Source of the DNA: a virus | Reading direction: 5' to 3' (one strand) | Length of the DNA: 64,000 nt | IMG/VR virus record: IMGVR_UViG_3300032401_000002 | Location: 1-64,000 of that record | Shown here: positions 7,108 to 17,200 of the stretch, piece after piece | How positions within the stretch are numbered: the stretch's first letter is position 1 | How the letters are laid out: each line of letters opens with the position of its first letter | The notes under the pieces: model-generated | The model's input: the letters and a program-made list of their open reading frames with translations, nothing else | What the model was told of the DNA's origin: nothing | Databases searched by the model: none | Position numbers and translations under genes: made by a program

Positions 7108-7909
7108 GTACCATCGCAGAAGTCGTGACGTACTTGGTCACCAGTCCGTACTCGTCCAGCCACACACCAGCGGGCGGAAGATCCATCTTCGCACCAGCGT
7201 CGATGTTGAGCGTGAACGTACCCGCCTGCTTGTACTCGATGAGCACGGGGCCACCTGAGATCGGAGTGTGTCCCAGGATCTGGTTGAACTTCGGATTCTT
7301 CGACTCCTCCCAGGCACCCCAGATGATCCCTCCGAGGGGATCAAGTCCACCACGATCCTTGGGGACGCCAGAGATCAGGTGGTGCTTGCTGAGAGCGTAG
7401 TCGCGGAAGGTGTACTCGTACATGTCATCCTCATCGAGATCGTCGTACAAGCTCGGCTGGAAGAAGTCACCCCAGATTTCATTGATCTCGTCGTAGGCTT
7501 CCCTCGCCGTCTCGAAGTCGAAGTAGTGATGAACGCCAGCGTGAGACAGAAGTGTCTCACCGACGAGGAGGCATGGCACGGCCATCCCGCTATAGTGGCG
7601 CTGCTTGTAGGCATCGATCAAGTCCCGGTCGGGGTAGTAGCCATTGAAGATCATCCCCCTACCAGGCAGGAGATACTCGACCTCGTGGTTACCCACGATG
7701 AGTTGATCAATCCACAGGTCAGCCAGCCTCAGCGACTCGTGGTCGCCCGCGATGTCCTTGTAGGCTCCGCTCAAGAGGTCACCAATGCTGACGACCTTGT
7801 CGTCTAGATTGATGCGCTGGTCATTGTCGTTGATGACTCCAGCCTTGAGCAGGAGCGCTCGAAGAGCGTCCGGCTTGCCATGCAGATCGGGGATGACGAA
7901 AGTATTCAT
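7082..7909 (-). CDS. Calcineurin-like serine/threonine phosphatase-type metallophosphoesterase
   Basis: 275 residues with ordered metal-site motifs: PDLHG (Asp8, His10), SIGDLL (about 42-47), GNHE (73-76), a LLSHAGVHH block and a late ILGHTP. This order matches PP1/PrpE-type phosphoesterases. The usual Arg after GDxxD is not obvious. The substrate is unknown: protein phosphatase or nucleotide hydrolase are both possible. ATG 7909 lies 6 nt after TGC-TACACT and lacks a ribosome binding site, so it is probably leaderless. Confidence 0.88.
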   Translation of the reverse strand: MNTFVIPDLHGKPDALRALLLKAGVINDNDQRINLDDKVVSIGDLLSGAYKDIAGDHESLRLADLWIDQLIVGNHEVEYLLPGRGMIFNGYYPDRDLIDAYKQRHYSGMAVPCLLVGETLLSHAGVHHYFDFETAREAYDEINEIWGDFFQPSLYDDLDEDDMYEYTFRDYALSKHHLISGVPKDRGGLDPLGGIIWGAWEESKNPKFNQILGHTPISGGPVLIEYKQAGTFTLNIDAGAKMDLPPAGVWLDEYGLVTKYVTTSAMVLDGSTSFV

Positions 7910-7915
7910 AGACTA

Positions 7916-7924
7916 AGTGTAGCA
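7916..7924 (-). promoter_or_regulatory. Extended -10 promoter TGC-TACACT
   Basis: Minus strand TACACT 7921-7916 preceded by TGC, 6 nt from ATG 7909. No good -35. Confidence 0.65.
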
Positions 7925-7941
7925 CACAACCGGGATGGCGT

Positions 7942-8436
7942 CTATCGGAGCCACAACTCTTTGTAGTCGAAGTCTTCTACGTAAGCGATGGTTATCCACT
8001 CATCGCGCCCGTCCTCGAACGTGTTGTGTTCATCACTGAATGCATACAAGACACCCTTGTAAGTGTACGTCATCAGCGGAAGATCCTCGGTGCCCAGGAG
8101 AAAGTTGCGGCCGAACTTAGTGATGCGATACATGCCATGCCCATCGCGACCATGACTGCCCGTGGATTCCTCTGGCTCGATTAGGAACCAATGCCTAAGC
8201 AACGCCGCTACGTTGCCAGGATTGAGACCATGTTCGTTCAGGGCCGGGGCCATCTTGATGAACTCTCTCGGATGAGTGTCATCCCACTGGCGCATGAAGT
8301 TGAGCGCTCGGGCGAGAGTCAGATCGAATGGGCGTCCGTCGATGTGCGACCGTCTATCACACACGCAACAGAATACCTCTTCTCCTGCTCCGAGGTCTGC
8401 CGCAAACTTCTGGCGAGCCTCCTCCACCGTGGTCAT
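7942..8436 (-). CDS. Hypothetical protein with CxxC and possible winged helix
   Basis: 164 residues. An N-terminal FCCVCDRR knuckle is followed by a helical section, then GMYRITKFGRNFLLG, reminiscent of the wing of winged-helix DNA-binding domains. Its ATG overlaps the upstream TGA. The DNA-binding role is inference. Confidence 0.65.
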   Translation of the reverse strand: MTTVEEARQKFAADLGAGEEVFCCVCDRRSHIDGRPFDLTLARALNFMRQWDDTHPREFIKMAPALNEHGLNPGNVAALLRHWFLIEPEESTGSHGRDGHGMYRITKFGRNFLLGTEDLPLMTYTYKGVLYAFSDEHNTFEDGRDEWITIAYVEDFDYKELWLR

Positions 8437-8558
8437 CGGCGCTTGCCGATCCAGAACTCAGTCATGAACTTGCCCACGCGGAGAACGATGACCACGCACC
8501 CGTAGTCTCGATCCTCTTTGTCGAACGTAGAACCTCTGGTTATCTCGAAACTTACCAT
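8433..8558 (-). CDS. 41-residue hypothetical protein
   Basis: From ATG 8558 to TGA 8433, it overlaps the ThyX gene end by 7 nt and the downstream start by 4 nt (ATGA). A small beta-hairpin-like sequence with a basic C-terminus (WIGKRR). Its reality rests on coupling at both ends. Confidence 0.55.
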   Translation of the reverse strand: MVSFEITRGSTFDKEDRDYGCVVIVLRVGKFMTEFWIGKRR

Positions 8559-9178
8559 TCTAGTGCCTCCGCGATAGCAGGGAATTGTTCAGCGAACACG
8601 AGCTTGATCTCTTCGGCGATCTCCAGGTGCTCAAGTTGAGTGCCCGGCGTGGTGCGAAGCTGGAGATAGTGAATCCACGACCTCAGAGTGCCGTTCATGT
8701 ACAGCTTGGTCTCGGTGCTCAGGGGTAGCAAGAAGCGGGCGCACTCTTTCGCGATCCCGCGTTCGAGGGCTTCCTGGTAGAGCTTGAAGCCCGCCTCGCC
8801 GTGATCCACCTGGACGGTCGAGAACCACAAGCGATCTTCCTGAGACAGGTCATCAATGCTGTTCTGCCGGTTCTTGGTGTCCTGGCGTCGAGCCTCATAG
8901 ACGTAGAAGTCTGATGCAGCGGCGTACCGCTGACTGAACTCCTGGAATGAGAACGACCTATGCCTAAGAATCTGCTGAGCGATAGCTCGACTTGTCGTGA
9001 TCTCGACCACCATGTTGGCCATCTCGAAGATCGACCAGTGATGGTTGCGAATGCAGTAAGCCAAGAGGGGTGCCCACTCATCACTCTCCTGCTTGGGGCT
9101 GCTGACCCGCGCACAATACGCAATGGTCTGCTCGGCATCCGGCGTGGCTGAGATCAGCCTAACTTGTCGGAACAACAT
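8552..9178 (-). CDS. thyX: Flavin-dependent thymidylate synthase ThyX
   Basis: A 208-residue protein with the ThyX signature RHR (72-74) followed seven residues later by Ser82 ([14 protein letters not shown]), plus the FAD/dUMP-binding surroundings and the late [12 protein letters not shown] helix. It makes dTMP from dUMP using methylene-tetrahydrofolate and reduced flavin. The length is normal. Together with the RNR, dNMP kinase and MazG genes it serves dNTP supply for phage DNA synthesis. Confidence 0.95.
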   Translation of the reverse strand: MLFRQVRLISATPDAEQTIAYCARVSSPKQESDEWAPLLAYCIRNHHWSIFEMANMVVEITTSRAIAQQILRHRSFSFQEFSQRYAAASDFYVYEARRQDTKNRQNSIDDLSQEDRLWFSTVQVDHGEAGFKLYQEALERGIAKECARFLLPLSTETKLYMNGTLRSWIHYLQLRTTPGTQLEHLEIAEEIKLVFAEQFPAIAEALEW

Positions 9179-9434
9179 CCTCGAACTCCTCCCAGTCTCG
9201 GTCTAGCTTCTCGGTGATGTAGCGCAGTACCATCAGGGGATGAGTGAGACATGACTTGTCCCTGCCCACAGCCTCGACACGCAACATGTAGGCGTCAAGA
9301 TCCGCGTGATGGATGATCTCGACATGAGCACCACCAAGCTCCAGCCTTGAGATAGCGTATTGGGTGACATAGAGCCTCTCGCCCTCAGGAGCCGTTTTAA
9401 GCTCTTCCGAGGCGTCACCCAACACGTTGCTCAC
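9159..9434 (-). CDS. Hypothetical 91-residue protein
   Basis: A charged alpha/beta protein that overlaps the thyX start by 20 nt. His-rich patch IIHHADLD. No family recognised. Confidence 0.63.
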   Translation of the reverse strand: MSNVLGDASEELKTAPEGERLYVTQYAISRLELGGAHVEIIHHADLDAYMLRVEAVGRDKSCLTHPLMVLRYITEKLDRDWEEFEDVVPTS

Positions 9435-9464
9435 CTTTGTCCTGGGAGGAGCTTAGGATGGCTC

Positions 9465-9746
9465 TCATGCGAGCACAGGGGCCGCTGCGGGGCATAGCTC
9501 AACCACGATGTCGCGATCCATGAGGAGCCACGTCCTGCGCCTGTCATCATCGGGGTCTGTGAAGGCCCGTAGCTCGAACTCGTTGAAGACGACACCGGCT
9601 GCGTCGAACGGGCCGTTCTGCACGACACACACCAGCACCTTGGTCTTGTCCTCGGGTAGGTCGGGCGTTGTGACCACGGCACCGAAGTTGTCGATCAGTT
9701 GCAAATCCTTGGCCAGATTGAAGGCCGTCTCGATGTAGTATCCCAT
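9465..9746 (-). CDS. Hypothetical 93-residue protein
   Basis: The sequence LVCVVQNGPFDAAGVVFNEFELRAF is followed by a DPDDDRRRTW segment. Small alpha/beta fold, no family recognised. About 30 nt separates it from the next gene. Confidence 0.63.
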   Translation of the reverse strand: MGYYIETAFNLAKDLQLIDNFGAVVTTPDLPEDKTKVLVCVVQNGPFDAAGVVFNEFELRAFTDPDDDRRRTWLLMDRDIVVELCPAAAPVLA

Positions 9747-9754
9747 GACTCTCC

Positions 9755-10000
9755 TTACGAACGTAGCTCTTCAAGCTGCTGGGCGTAGACTTGATCTTCT
9801 TCCGACAAGGCTACTGCGTAGTACATGATGTGGAAGTCCCTCGGGGAGGTACTCCACGAATCTGCGATCCACTTCTCTGCGTCCTCGATTGTGTTGAAAC
9901 CCCGTGACTCTTCAAGCGTGGTGGTCGCAAGGAACACCCCTGTCTTGTCGAGCCAGTAGCCGTGGTATCGAATGACAACCGAGGACGCAGATCGCTTCAT
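9755..10000 (-). CDS. Hypothetical 81-residue protein
   Basis: The ATG overlaps the upstream stop. It contains a YHGYWLDKTGVF beta hairpin and an acidic helical C-terminus. No family recognised. Confidence 0.62.
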   Translation of the reverse strand: MKRSASSVVIRYHGYWLDKTGVFLATTTLEESRGFNTIEDAEKWIADSWSTSPRDFHIMYYAVALSEEDQVYAQQLEELRS

Positions 10001-10602
10001 ACGAAGTCGTGAGCCGACAGCCCCTCGCTGCTGGGGCTGAACTTGAGTCCCGCCTCGTTCTCAAGGAACTCGATGCGCTGAAGTGCCTCGGTCAGTCGAG
10101 CATCGATTGCCTCGACGTACGCGGCGTCAGCGTCAGACTCTTCTTCGACGTTGGCAACCCAATCGGCAAGAGCAGTCGTCTCCAGTCCCATGTCATCGAA
10201 TCCTCTCTGGATCGAATCGATGAGAGTGCCGAACGCCTTGTCTCTACTCTCGAACGCTGAATCGAGATCGCTCTCCATGGTCTCGATAGCTGTGGCCAAG
10301 AGGACGAAGTCCGACTCTTCGAGAGTGTCGTCCTCGTCAGAGAAGCTGTCGAGCCACGCCAGGAACTCTTCCGTGTCCATGGCCTCGGGAGCACCGTCAC
10401 CGACGACGATGTACTCGTCCTCGAAGCTGGGTGTCTCCAGGGCAGCATCGAGACCCTCGGCATACGCCTCAGCCTGCAAGAGCCTGATGCGATTCGAGAG
10501 GGTTTCGTCCTGCTCGACCGTAAGGCCGAGTTCTTCCGTGCAGTACCCTACCAACCTACAAAGGGGCGGGCACTCGCTGATGTCAACCGTGTTTGTGTCC
10601 AT
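9997..10602 (-). CDS. Acidic coiled-coil-like protein
   Basis: 201 residues from ATG 10602, which is 6 nt after TGT-TACACT and has no ribosome binding site. It is very acidic and helical (clusters such as SFSDEDDTLEESDF) with a heptad-like C-terminal half. Low charge complexity suggests a scaffold or DNA-mimic-like surface; this is speculation. No family recognised. Confidence 0.68.
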   Translation of the reverse strand: MDTNTVDISECPPLCRLVGYCTEELGLTVEQDETLSNRIRLLQAEAYAEGLDAALETPSFEDEYIVVGDGAPEAMDTEEFLAWLDSFSDEDDTLEESDFVLLATAIETMESDLDSAFESRDKAFGTLIDSIQRGFDDMGLETTALADWVANVEEESDADAAYVEAIDARLTEALQRIEFLENEAGLKFSPSSEGLSAHDFV

Positions 10603-10608
10603 GGGCAG

Positions 10609-10617
10609 AGTGTAACA
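10609..10617 (-). promoter_or_regulatory. Extended -10 promoter TGT-TACACT
   Basis: Minus strand TACACT 10614-10609 preceded by TGT, 6 nt before ATG 10602. The -35 region is unconvincing. Confidence 0.55.
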
Positions 10618-10620
10618 CAC

Positions 10621-10782
10621 CTAGGACAAGGCACCTTCCTCTTTGGGGGTCGGAGACGGCAGCGGGCCAGACATGGTGTAGGCCAACAGGTTCTCACGCA
10701 CGGTAGGGCCAAGTTCATTGTCCTCGCCGCGCTCGTCGCCGTACTCGTCAACTTCCTCGTCACGCTTGCGTCCGAACATCAT
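10621..10782 (-). CDS. 53-residue hypothetical protein
   Basis: ATG 10782, with GAAAGGCG upstream, to TAG 10621. It begins MMFGRKRDEEVDEYGDERGE, a charged tail-like sequence, and ends in a Pro-rich segment. Coupled to the upstream 49-residue gene. Confidence 0.55.
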   Translation of the reverse strand: MMFGRKRDEEVDEYGDERGEDNELGPTVRENLLAYTMSGPLPSPTPKEEGALS

Positions 10783-10928
10783 GCCGCCTTTCGTAGGTCA
10801 CCGTGCTTGCCGCACGGGCCGATGTAGTTGCCGTTGCGGTCAACAACCCGCCACAGACAACGATGGGCCGGACAGTACCTGTCAGGCGTCTGCTCCTTGG
10901 ACTTGGCTACTGCTGCTGCAACTCTCAT
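10779..10928 (-). CDS. 49-residue hypothetical protein with three Cys
   Basis: ATG 10928 to TGA 10779. YCPAHRC and IGPCGKHG may form a zinc site. ATGA overlaps on both sides support it. Confidence 0.55.
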   Translation of the reverse strand: MRVAAAVAKSKEQTPDRYCPAHRCLWRVVDRNGNYIGPCGKHGDLRKAA

Positions 10929-11134
10929 ACGACCACCCTTCCGCCATCGGCCTCGAAGACAGCCCTGGCCGCGTCGTACTTCTCGTTGGCGCGATGCAGC
11001 CGTGCGATTGCGGCAGCGTGCTGCTCGTCAGTCTCGGACGCATTGGCCTGACGCTGCGCGGATTCGTACTCTTTCCGGTACGCTTTCGCTGCGGCGTCGA
11101 GGACAAGCTGACGGGGTGTGTTGACGATAGCCAT
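10925..11134 (-). CDS. 69-residue helical protein
   Basis: An Ala/Glu/Arg-rich helix throughout (AAAKAYRKEYESAQRQANAS), likely coiled coil. Coupled by ATGA on both sides. No family recognised. Confidence 0.62.
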   Translation of the reverse strand: MAIVNTPRQLVLDAAAKAYRKEYESAQRQANASETDEQHAAAIARLHRANEKYDAARAVFEADGGRVVV

Positions 11135-11823
11135 TACGAGAGCCTCCCTGCAAGCTCGGCGAACGTGCGCGGAATCTCGCGTCCCTTGCGATCAGTGTGA
11201 TTGACGGCGATGACCTCGCGGGCCTCCTCGGACAATGCCGCGAAGACCGGATGACCCTTGATGCAGGAGCCATCACAGTAGACGACGTTGCCGATGGGGC
11301 CGTCAGTGGACTCGTGACCCTGACACTCCTCGGCCTCCTCCTTGGGAGCAGCCTCGGCCTTGTAGTGATGCGAGCCGGTGTCCATGTCTGCGCAGTGCGG
11401 GCCGAGACCACGAGCGATGCTCACGGGGTCAGTCAACTCCAGGCCGCAGCGGCCACAGTGGCTGGACTCCTCGATGCGGTAGACGCCGTCGAGATCCTGC
11501 TGGATGCGAGTGGCTGCGCCGAGAATCTGCTGCACGGCGTACTTCCACGCCCTGTCCTCGGTCGTGAAGTAGAGGTTACCCTTCTGCGGATAGAAGGTGC
11601 CGAGCTTGTTGCCCTGGCCACCAGAGATGAAGACGTGAGTCGCATCGGCGAACTCGGAGTTCTGCCAGCGATTGTTGACCTTGACCTTCGAGACGAACTC
11701 CACTGTGATGTGGGTGCCCGTCTTCTCGGAAGTGATGGTCGCCTTGAGCCGACCAGCGGACAGCATTCGACCCATGCGGGTCTCCTGTGTGGGCTTGACT
11801 TCCATCTTGATCGGCTGAGACAT
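11134..11823 (-). CDS. DUF6011-type Cys-cluster protein
   Basis: 229 residues from ATG 11823 with GGGAGCC upstream. The middle carries HCGRCGLELTDPVS then GLGPHC, the Cys pattern of the DUF6011 family common in actinobacterial phages. The C-terminal half has more Cys (YCDGSC). The N-terminal half is beta-rich. Probably binds zinc; molecular role unknown. Confidence 0.75.
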   Translation of the reverse strand: MSQPIKMEVKPTQETRMGRMLSAGRLKATITSEKTGTHITVEFVSKVKVNNRWQNSEFADATHVFISGGQGNKLGTFYPQKGNLYFTTEDRAWKYAVQQILGAATRIQQDLDGVYRIEESSHCGRCGLELTDPVSIARGLGPHCADMDTGSHHYKAEAAPKEEAEECQGHESTDGPIGNVVYCDGSCIKGHPVFAALSEEAREVIAVNHTDRKGREIPRTFAELAGRLS

Positions 11824-11851
11824 GTGGCTCCCTCTCTCGGTTTGTACTCTA

Positions 11852-11880
11852 ACAGTAGACGAAAGAGGGAGCCTTGTCAA
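11852..11880 (-). promoter_or_regulatory. TTGACA-N17-TACTGT promoter
   Basis: Minus strand TTGACA 11880-11875, 17-nt spacer, TACTGT 11857-11852. It drives the gene starting at 11823 with a leader of roughly 20 nt. Confidence 0.82.
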
Positions 11881-11884
11881 CCCC

Positions 11885-12319
11885 CTATCTCTTGTCTGCT
11901 CTTGACTTGTCCCGAAGGGCCTGAGCCTGCTGCCTCTCGGTCATGGGGCCAAGCACGAAACCACGGAGCTTGACCAACTGCTTGGCACGTCGTTCGACCT
12001 GGAGCTTGGTGGGCTTCTTGTCTGCTGCCCAGAACTCGTCCTCGGCCATGCGGCGAGACGCACTCGCGAACGCAGCCGGGACGACCACTAGCTCTTCCGT
12101 CTGGGTCAGCATCCCCATAGTCAGCCCCAGCCCCAGACAGATCTTGTCTGCCGTGTCGAGGCCGACGTACTGATAGTTCTGATCGACCAGAATGCGCTTC
12201 AGGTCGGCTGACGTTCTCCCGATGCGGTCGGCGAAGACATCCAGGGGCGTGCCCTTGGAGTGTCGAGCGAAGACCTCACCTAGCTGACGGGTAGAGACTC
12301 CCGTGTAGTCTGTTGCCAT
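11885..12319 (-). CDS. Helix-turn-helix-like DNA-binding protein
   Basis: 144 residues from ATG 12319 with AAGGGA upstream. TRQLGEVFARHS followed by FADRIGRTSADLKRIL resembles an XRE-like HTH. A basic C-terminus follows (RRAKQLVKLRGFV). Possible regulator; family not assigned. Confidence 0.62.
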   Translation of the reverse strand: MATDYTGVSTRQLGEVFARHSKGTPLDVFADRIGRTSADLKRILVDQNYQYVGLDTADKICLGLGLTMGMLTQTEELVVVPAAFASASRRMAEDEFWAADKKPTKLQVERRAKQLVKLRGFVLGPMTERQQAQALRDKSRADKR

Positions 12320-12341
12320 TGCTATCCCTTCGTTGATTGCA

Positions 12342-12575
12342 CTAGAAGACCTTGCGGAGTGCGGAGAGTGCTCGACCAAGCGGCGACTCCATGCGCCGAA
12401 TGATCGCCTCGCTGTCGTAGTACGCGGGAGTGTTGCGCTGGTTGCGGTCGATGGAATGACGCACAGACATCACGAGCGCAATCGACAAATCGACGGCGTC
12501 CTTCTGGGTCACTCTGTGCCCCCAGAGCGTGATGTGTCCGTCCGCGTCCACGACAACATCGCTGGCTACCGACAC
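12342..12575 (-). CDS. Hypothetical 77-residue protein
   Basis: Starts at GTG 12575 with a strong CAGGAGG site. A beta-hairpin N-terminus (DADGHITLWGHRV) is followed by two helices. It is first in a unit behind the 12611-12639 promoter. Confidence 0.68.
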   Translation of the reverse strand: MSVASDVVVDADGHITLWGHRVTQKDAVDLSIALVMSVRHSIDRNQRNTPAYYDSEAIIRRMESPLGRALSALRKVF

Positions 12576-12610
12576 TTGTACCTCCTGTGGGTTGATAGTC
12601 TCACTCCCTA

Positions 12611-12639
12611 AGAGTACACGAGACTGGCGCTTCTGTCAA
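12611..12639 (-). promoter_or_regulatory. TTGACA-N17-TACTCT promoter
   Basis: Minus strand TTGACA 12639-12634, 17-nt spacer, TACTCT 12616-12611. The leader of about 30 nt contains the ribosome binding site of the gene at 12575. Confidence 0.85.
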
Positions 12640-12640
12640 C

Positions 12641-13990
12641 CTACCGCTTGAAGCGATTACGCACTGCGTTCGGCATAGGCCGCACGTCGGCATAGTCTAC
12701 CCAGCCCTTGAGGCTGTGGGGATGCAGCCGGACATCTCCACCATCGGGGTAGTCGAGCGAGACAACGATGTAGACCATCTTGAGGTTGGGGTCGAAGTCA
12801 ATGACCTCAGCCCTCTTACCGGCCGGAACGTCACTGTAGGTGCTCTGCTGCTCGGGCGCACCCTGGAGGACATTCACGTCTGAGTTCTCGCGATTCTGGG
12901 TGGCGGGGTTGTACCCTAGATCCATGACTCGATACATGGGGATACCCTCGCTCGTCGTGCCATAAGGCTGAGCACCCGGCACGGGGATCTTGCCACCACT
13001 GCGCTCCAACAGCACGGGCTTGAGCATCGCCACGACGATGGGCTGATGGGCTGCACGACACTGCTCGAAGTAGTCAGTCAAGGTGTCTGAAGCATACACG
13101 AACTCGTTGGAGTACATGACGAAGGTGGGGATGAAGTGTGAGAACGTGCCCGGTAGCTGTACGGGGTTTCCGGGTGTCGGGGGTCGCCCACCAGGAACTG
13201 ACACTGCCGGTGCTGCCGGGGTAGGCTGCATGCCCGGAGGGGCTGAGATGTCGAACAAGTGCATCTGCTCCTTCTGGGGCGGCATGACCGGACTCGTCTG
13301 AGGCTGTGTCGAGAACGGAGACTGAGGCTGACCAGGTAGAGCGATGTCCTTGTTGGACGGGAGTGGGCCACTCGGGGTGCTGACCGGGATGGGCGCTTGA
13401 GCGGGCTGAGTTGTGTCAGGCGGCGTCTCGGGTTGTTCGGGAGCTTGGAACTCGGGGCCGGTCGGGGCCGGGACGTTAGTCGGAGGCTCCTCGTTGGGCG
13501 CGATCTGGGTCGGGCCGAGACCGGGGAACTGCTGCTGGCCGGGGCCTGCGTCTGTGGCCTGACCGCCCGGCACCGGATAGTCAGGGGCCTGGTCTTGCAT
13601 GTCCATAGGCGTGGACTTGGCCTTCCAGAAGGTGGCCAACACATGCGAACACACTCGACCCTCTAGCTTCTTCCACTTGCGCGTGCGGTCGAAGGCGAAT
13701 GATGCCCACGGGCACTCACAATTCCACTGCTCGATGACCTGGCTCGTGGGATCATGCCTGCTGATCTCACAGTTGTACTGGCCATGATCGCCAACGACAT
13801 GGGACATGACGTGAGTGGGTGAGTTGCGCAAGATAGTCACACTACCCTGCTGCACGAGACGCTTGGCTTTAGCTGCCACGTCAGACCATGCGGCCTGGTG
13901 CTGCATAGCTGCCACGAACTCGAACGGCATCCGTACCTCGGGGAGGATCGCGGCCTTGACGTACTCAACCCAATCAATGGAAGTGTCCAT
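12641..13990 (-). CDS. SWIM zinc-finger protein with long Pro/Gln linker
   Basis: 449 residues. About residues 85-120 contain WNCECPWASF ... VCSHVLATFWKAK, a CxC...CxH SWIM finger. A long low-complexity Pro/Gln/Thr section follows (roughly 130-290), then a compact C-terminal domain. SWIM domains bind DNA or protein, but the partner here is unknown. It overlaps the upstream gene by 17 nt. Confidence 0.75.
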   Translation of the reverse strand: MDTSIDWVEYVKAAILPEVRMPFEFVAAMQHQAAWSDVAAKAKRLVQQGSVTILRNSPTHVMSHVVGDHGQYNCEISRHDPTSQVIEQWNCECPWASFAFDRTRKWKKLEGRVCSHVLATFWKAKSTPMDMQDQAPDYPVPGGQATDAGPGQQQFPGLGPTQIAPNEEPPTNVPAPTGPEFQAPEQPETPPDTTQPAQAPIPVSTPSGPLPSNKDIALPGQPQSPFSTQPQTSPVMPPQKEQMHLFDISAPPGMQPTPAAPAVSVPGGRPPTPGNPVQLPGTFSHFIPTFVMYSNEFVYASDTLTDYFEQCRAAHQPIVVAMLKPVLLERSGGKIPVPGAQPYGTTSEGIPMYRVMDLGYNPATQNRENSDVNVLQGAPEQQSTYSDVPAGKRAEVIDFDPNLKMVYIVVSLDYPDGGDVRLHPHSLKGWVDYADVRPMPNAVRNRFKR

Positions 13991-14201
13991 AGAAGATCAC
14001 CCCCGTCTCGATGTTGCGCCACTGAGTCATCACCTTATCGCAAGTGAAGTGCCCACACACAGCCGTCTTGCCAGTCTTCTCATGACGACTGGCCCACTCT
14101 TCGCGAGCGATCCGATTCTTCTCAACTTGCTCGGGGTGATGCACCGGGCACGGATAAGTTCGCGAGCCATTACCATCGAACTCACAGGTGCAGCTAAGCA
14201 A
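13974..14201 (-). CDS. Small Cys/His protein, TTG start
   Basis: 75 residues starting at TTG 14201, which overlaps the end of the CCA-enzyme gene. CTCEFDG, CPVHH and CGHFTCD suggest one or two zinc sites. No ATG or GTG would give a comparable frame, so the start is inferred from the Cys pattern and overlap. Confidence 0.55.
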   Translation of the reverse strand: MLSCTCEFDGNGSRTYPCPVHHPEQVEKNRIAREEWASRHEKTGKTAVCGHFTCDKVMTQWRNIETGVIFYGHFH

Positions 14202-17200
14202 TGTGCTCACCGATGGCTTCCGCGATGTGAGGGAACAACCCAGCGTTCGCCAACGTCTTGTAGACGATGTTGGACTCTGAGTAGTCGCCCTTGCCCTCGC
14301 GCATGTCACGGAATCTCTTCATGTGCAACAGATCCCAATAGATCTTGAGGGCCGGTGCGTTGTCGAAGCGGAGAAGCAGGCGCACCTTCTCCTCGCAATC
14401 CTTAGCGTAGCGAACGACAGCCGGGTACGTCTTATACACGTCGATGGTGCGCTGCCTCTCAGGCAGCACGATCCACTCGTCGTTGTCAAGATCGTAACCA
14501 CTGCGCAAGCCAGGCTTATAGAGATCATCAGGTTGAAATCTGTTTGTATCAACCACGAAGACCTGCAAGGGGTGTGTAGTGCCAGGGACAATGATCCCTT
14601 CGGCCTTCTCGATCATGAGGGCCACGAGATCTGATCTAACCCACTCGGGAAAGTTGTCCGTGTCGATCCAGAGACTGACATCAAAGTCACTGTCTGCGCT
14701 CCACTGATACGTCGTAAGACTACCCGTCAACACGAGCTTGAGGTACTTCTTGGGATCGGGCCACCCCGCTTCGGTCAAGATCTTGTAGACCTTGTTCTTC
14801 ACCCAAGCAACGTGCGTTGACTTGACAGTCGGAGAGGGCGAGTCTGCGTTCGTGAAGACAGCCGGATCTAGCTCCTCCTGGATGGGATCGAGGATGTTGG
14901 CATGCTTCTGCGGGATCGACTCGGGAGGAGTGCTCTGGGCGATCTGGAGCAACTGATCCTTGGTGTTCAGGGTCGGATCTTCGAGCACAAGCTCCACCAT
15001 GTGATTCAGAAGCGCACCCATCTGCGGGCCGGGCTTGAACCCCGCCGCGATCAGGTCACCACCGTTGATAGCCAGCATCTTGGTGTTGGTGGGTTCGCCA
15101 GCTTCACGCACGCCTTGGACAAGCTGCTGCATGCGAGGAACGTTACCATCCCATGCGGCACCCTTGCCACCCGAATCAGCCCAGCGCAGGTTCAGAAGAT
15201 CATCCGCGTGCTCGTCACCGACACGATTGATGAACTTGCGTGCGCCATTGGGTGCCTGGAAGGGCGGGAACATGTGCCATCTGACAAGGTGCTCGATGCG
15301 CTGAATGCGATCCACGGGAAACTTGAGTTCGGTCAACAGACGCTGCGTCATCTCGGCACCCAACTTCTCGTGATCTTGCCCCTCACCGTGCTCGTTCTCG
15401 TAGTAGTGGCCCCACCCCTCATCATCAAACCACTGACTACCGGGCTTCCCGATGTCGTGCAGAAGCGCAGCCCAGCGTACGTCCACGTCATCGGTCACCT
15501 GAGCCGTAAGGCGCAAGACCTCCTTGATGTGATCGTTGAGGAGCAGGCTGTGGTGCTTGTTCTTCTGATCGAAGCCAACCGTGTTGGCCACATCAGGCAG
15601 AACGTGCTCAAGGATGCCAGTGGTCTCCATGAGATCAACAGCCTTGGCGGGATCTGCACCACTCATGAGCTTGTCTAGCTCCATCATGACACGCTCACGA
15701 GGAAGCTCACTCAGGCTAGGAGCATGAGCGGCCATGTCGTGGTAGGTTTGTGGCGAAGGGTCAAGTCCATGGCGACTAACCGACGATAGCCCTCTAAGGA
15801 TGCGGAGAGGGTCTTCAGGGAAGGATCGGTCGGAGACAGTGTTGAGCAGTCCAGCTTTGAGATCCTCTGATCCACGGTAAGGGTCAACAAGGTCGCCGGT
15901 GGAGAGATTGACAGCCATTGCGTTGCCAGTAAAGTCCCGTCGTGCCAGATCCTGACCAACGCTAATGTAGGGGTCGGTGTAGACCTCAAAGTCCTTGTGT
16001 CCAGGCCCAGTGGATCGCTCAGTCCTCGGCATAGCGATCTCAACCTCGTTCCCCTCGGGATCGCGGTAGCGGAATACCCCGAACTGCTTACCCGTGTAGT
16101 CCACCCGACCGGGAAGAGCCTCCAGAGCTTCTTGAACGTCATCTTCGTCAACTCCTTGTACCATCAGGTCAACGTCCTTGGGTACCTTCCCCAGAACGAT
16201 GTCGCGTACGACACCACCCACCGCATAGACATTGCCCATGGGTTCGAGTGCCTGGAATGCCGCCCAAGCTGCCGGGTCGGTTGCTGCGATGTTGCGCACC
16301 TTGTGTCCGATGTTCGCCGATGCCAGCTTGTACTTCTCGTCGCCTACCATCAGAGTGATCGACTTGATGACTAACTCGGGATGCATTGCGTACCACAACT
16401 CGGCCATGTGTCGGACTGTGTAGGGCATGTCTGTGTTGGTGCGGATCTGAACATTGCCCTTGGGGTCATACAGCCCTTCCACGATGCCGCCCGGCGTGAA
16501 GCGCCCCTGGATGTCAGAGTGACGCTCGCCAGGATGGCCAACGTAGATGCGATCAGTCTCGATGTCAAAGATGTACGGGATGGGGCCAGCCAGCATCGGA
16601 GGCTGTGGCTTCGCTGCTGTCATCTGGAAGATTAGTCTCCCCTGCCTCTGCACGGTCTTGTCCATGATGTTCTCGTTGAAGTTGGCAGGCAGAACGTCGT
16701 CCATATCGACAACGGGTTGCGGATCAGTGGGGGGCTTTCTGTCAGGGTTGATGTGGAAACGCAGGGTGTGCTTGCGCCAGTCGTCGTAGTTGATGCATGC
16801 AGCCCCGCAGTCAGAGCACGTACGCGGAGCCGTCATCGGCATCTCGTCATCGGGGTCATTCATGTAGAAGGGCTTAGGACTCTGGGGATAGCCAGGGTTG
16901 TCGAACTGATCGGTGCCCGACCACTCATCCAGCTTGTAGTTGAGCAGACCGGGGTTGATCTCGCCGATGCCCTCGACAGAAGCCTGCTTGAGTGCCGTGC
17001 TCCCGTAGGGCATGCCCTCTTGATCCAACAGTCCGCCCCAGTCCCACCCTTGATCCTTCGTGTAGCGCTTGAGGCGCTTCTCGACCAAGTGGAGGGAGAT
17101 GTTGCTGTGCTTGATCGACCAGAACGCAGTCCATCGGAAGTGTAGCTCCAACTCGCCGAAGGCATGAGGGCGACTACCATCGTTCCACCCCATGGCCTTG

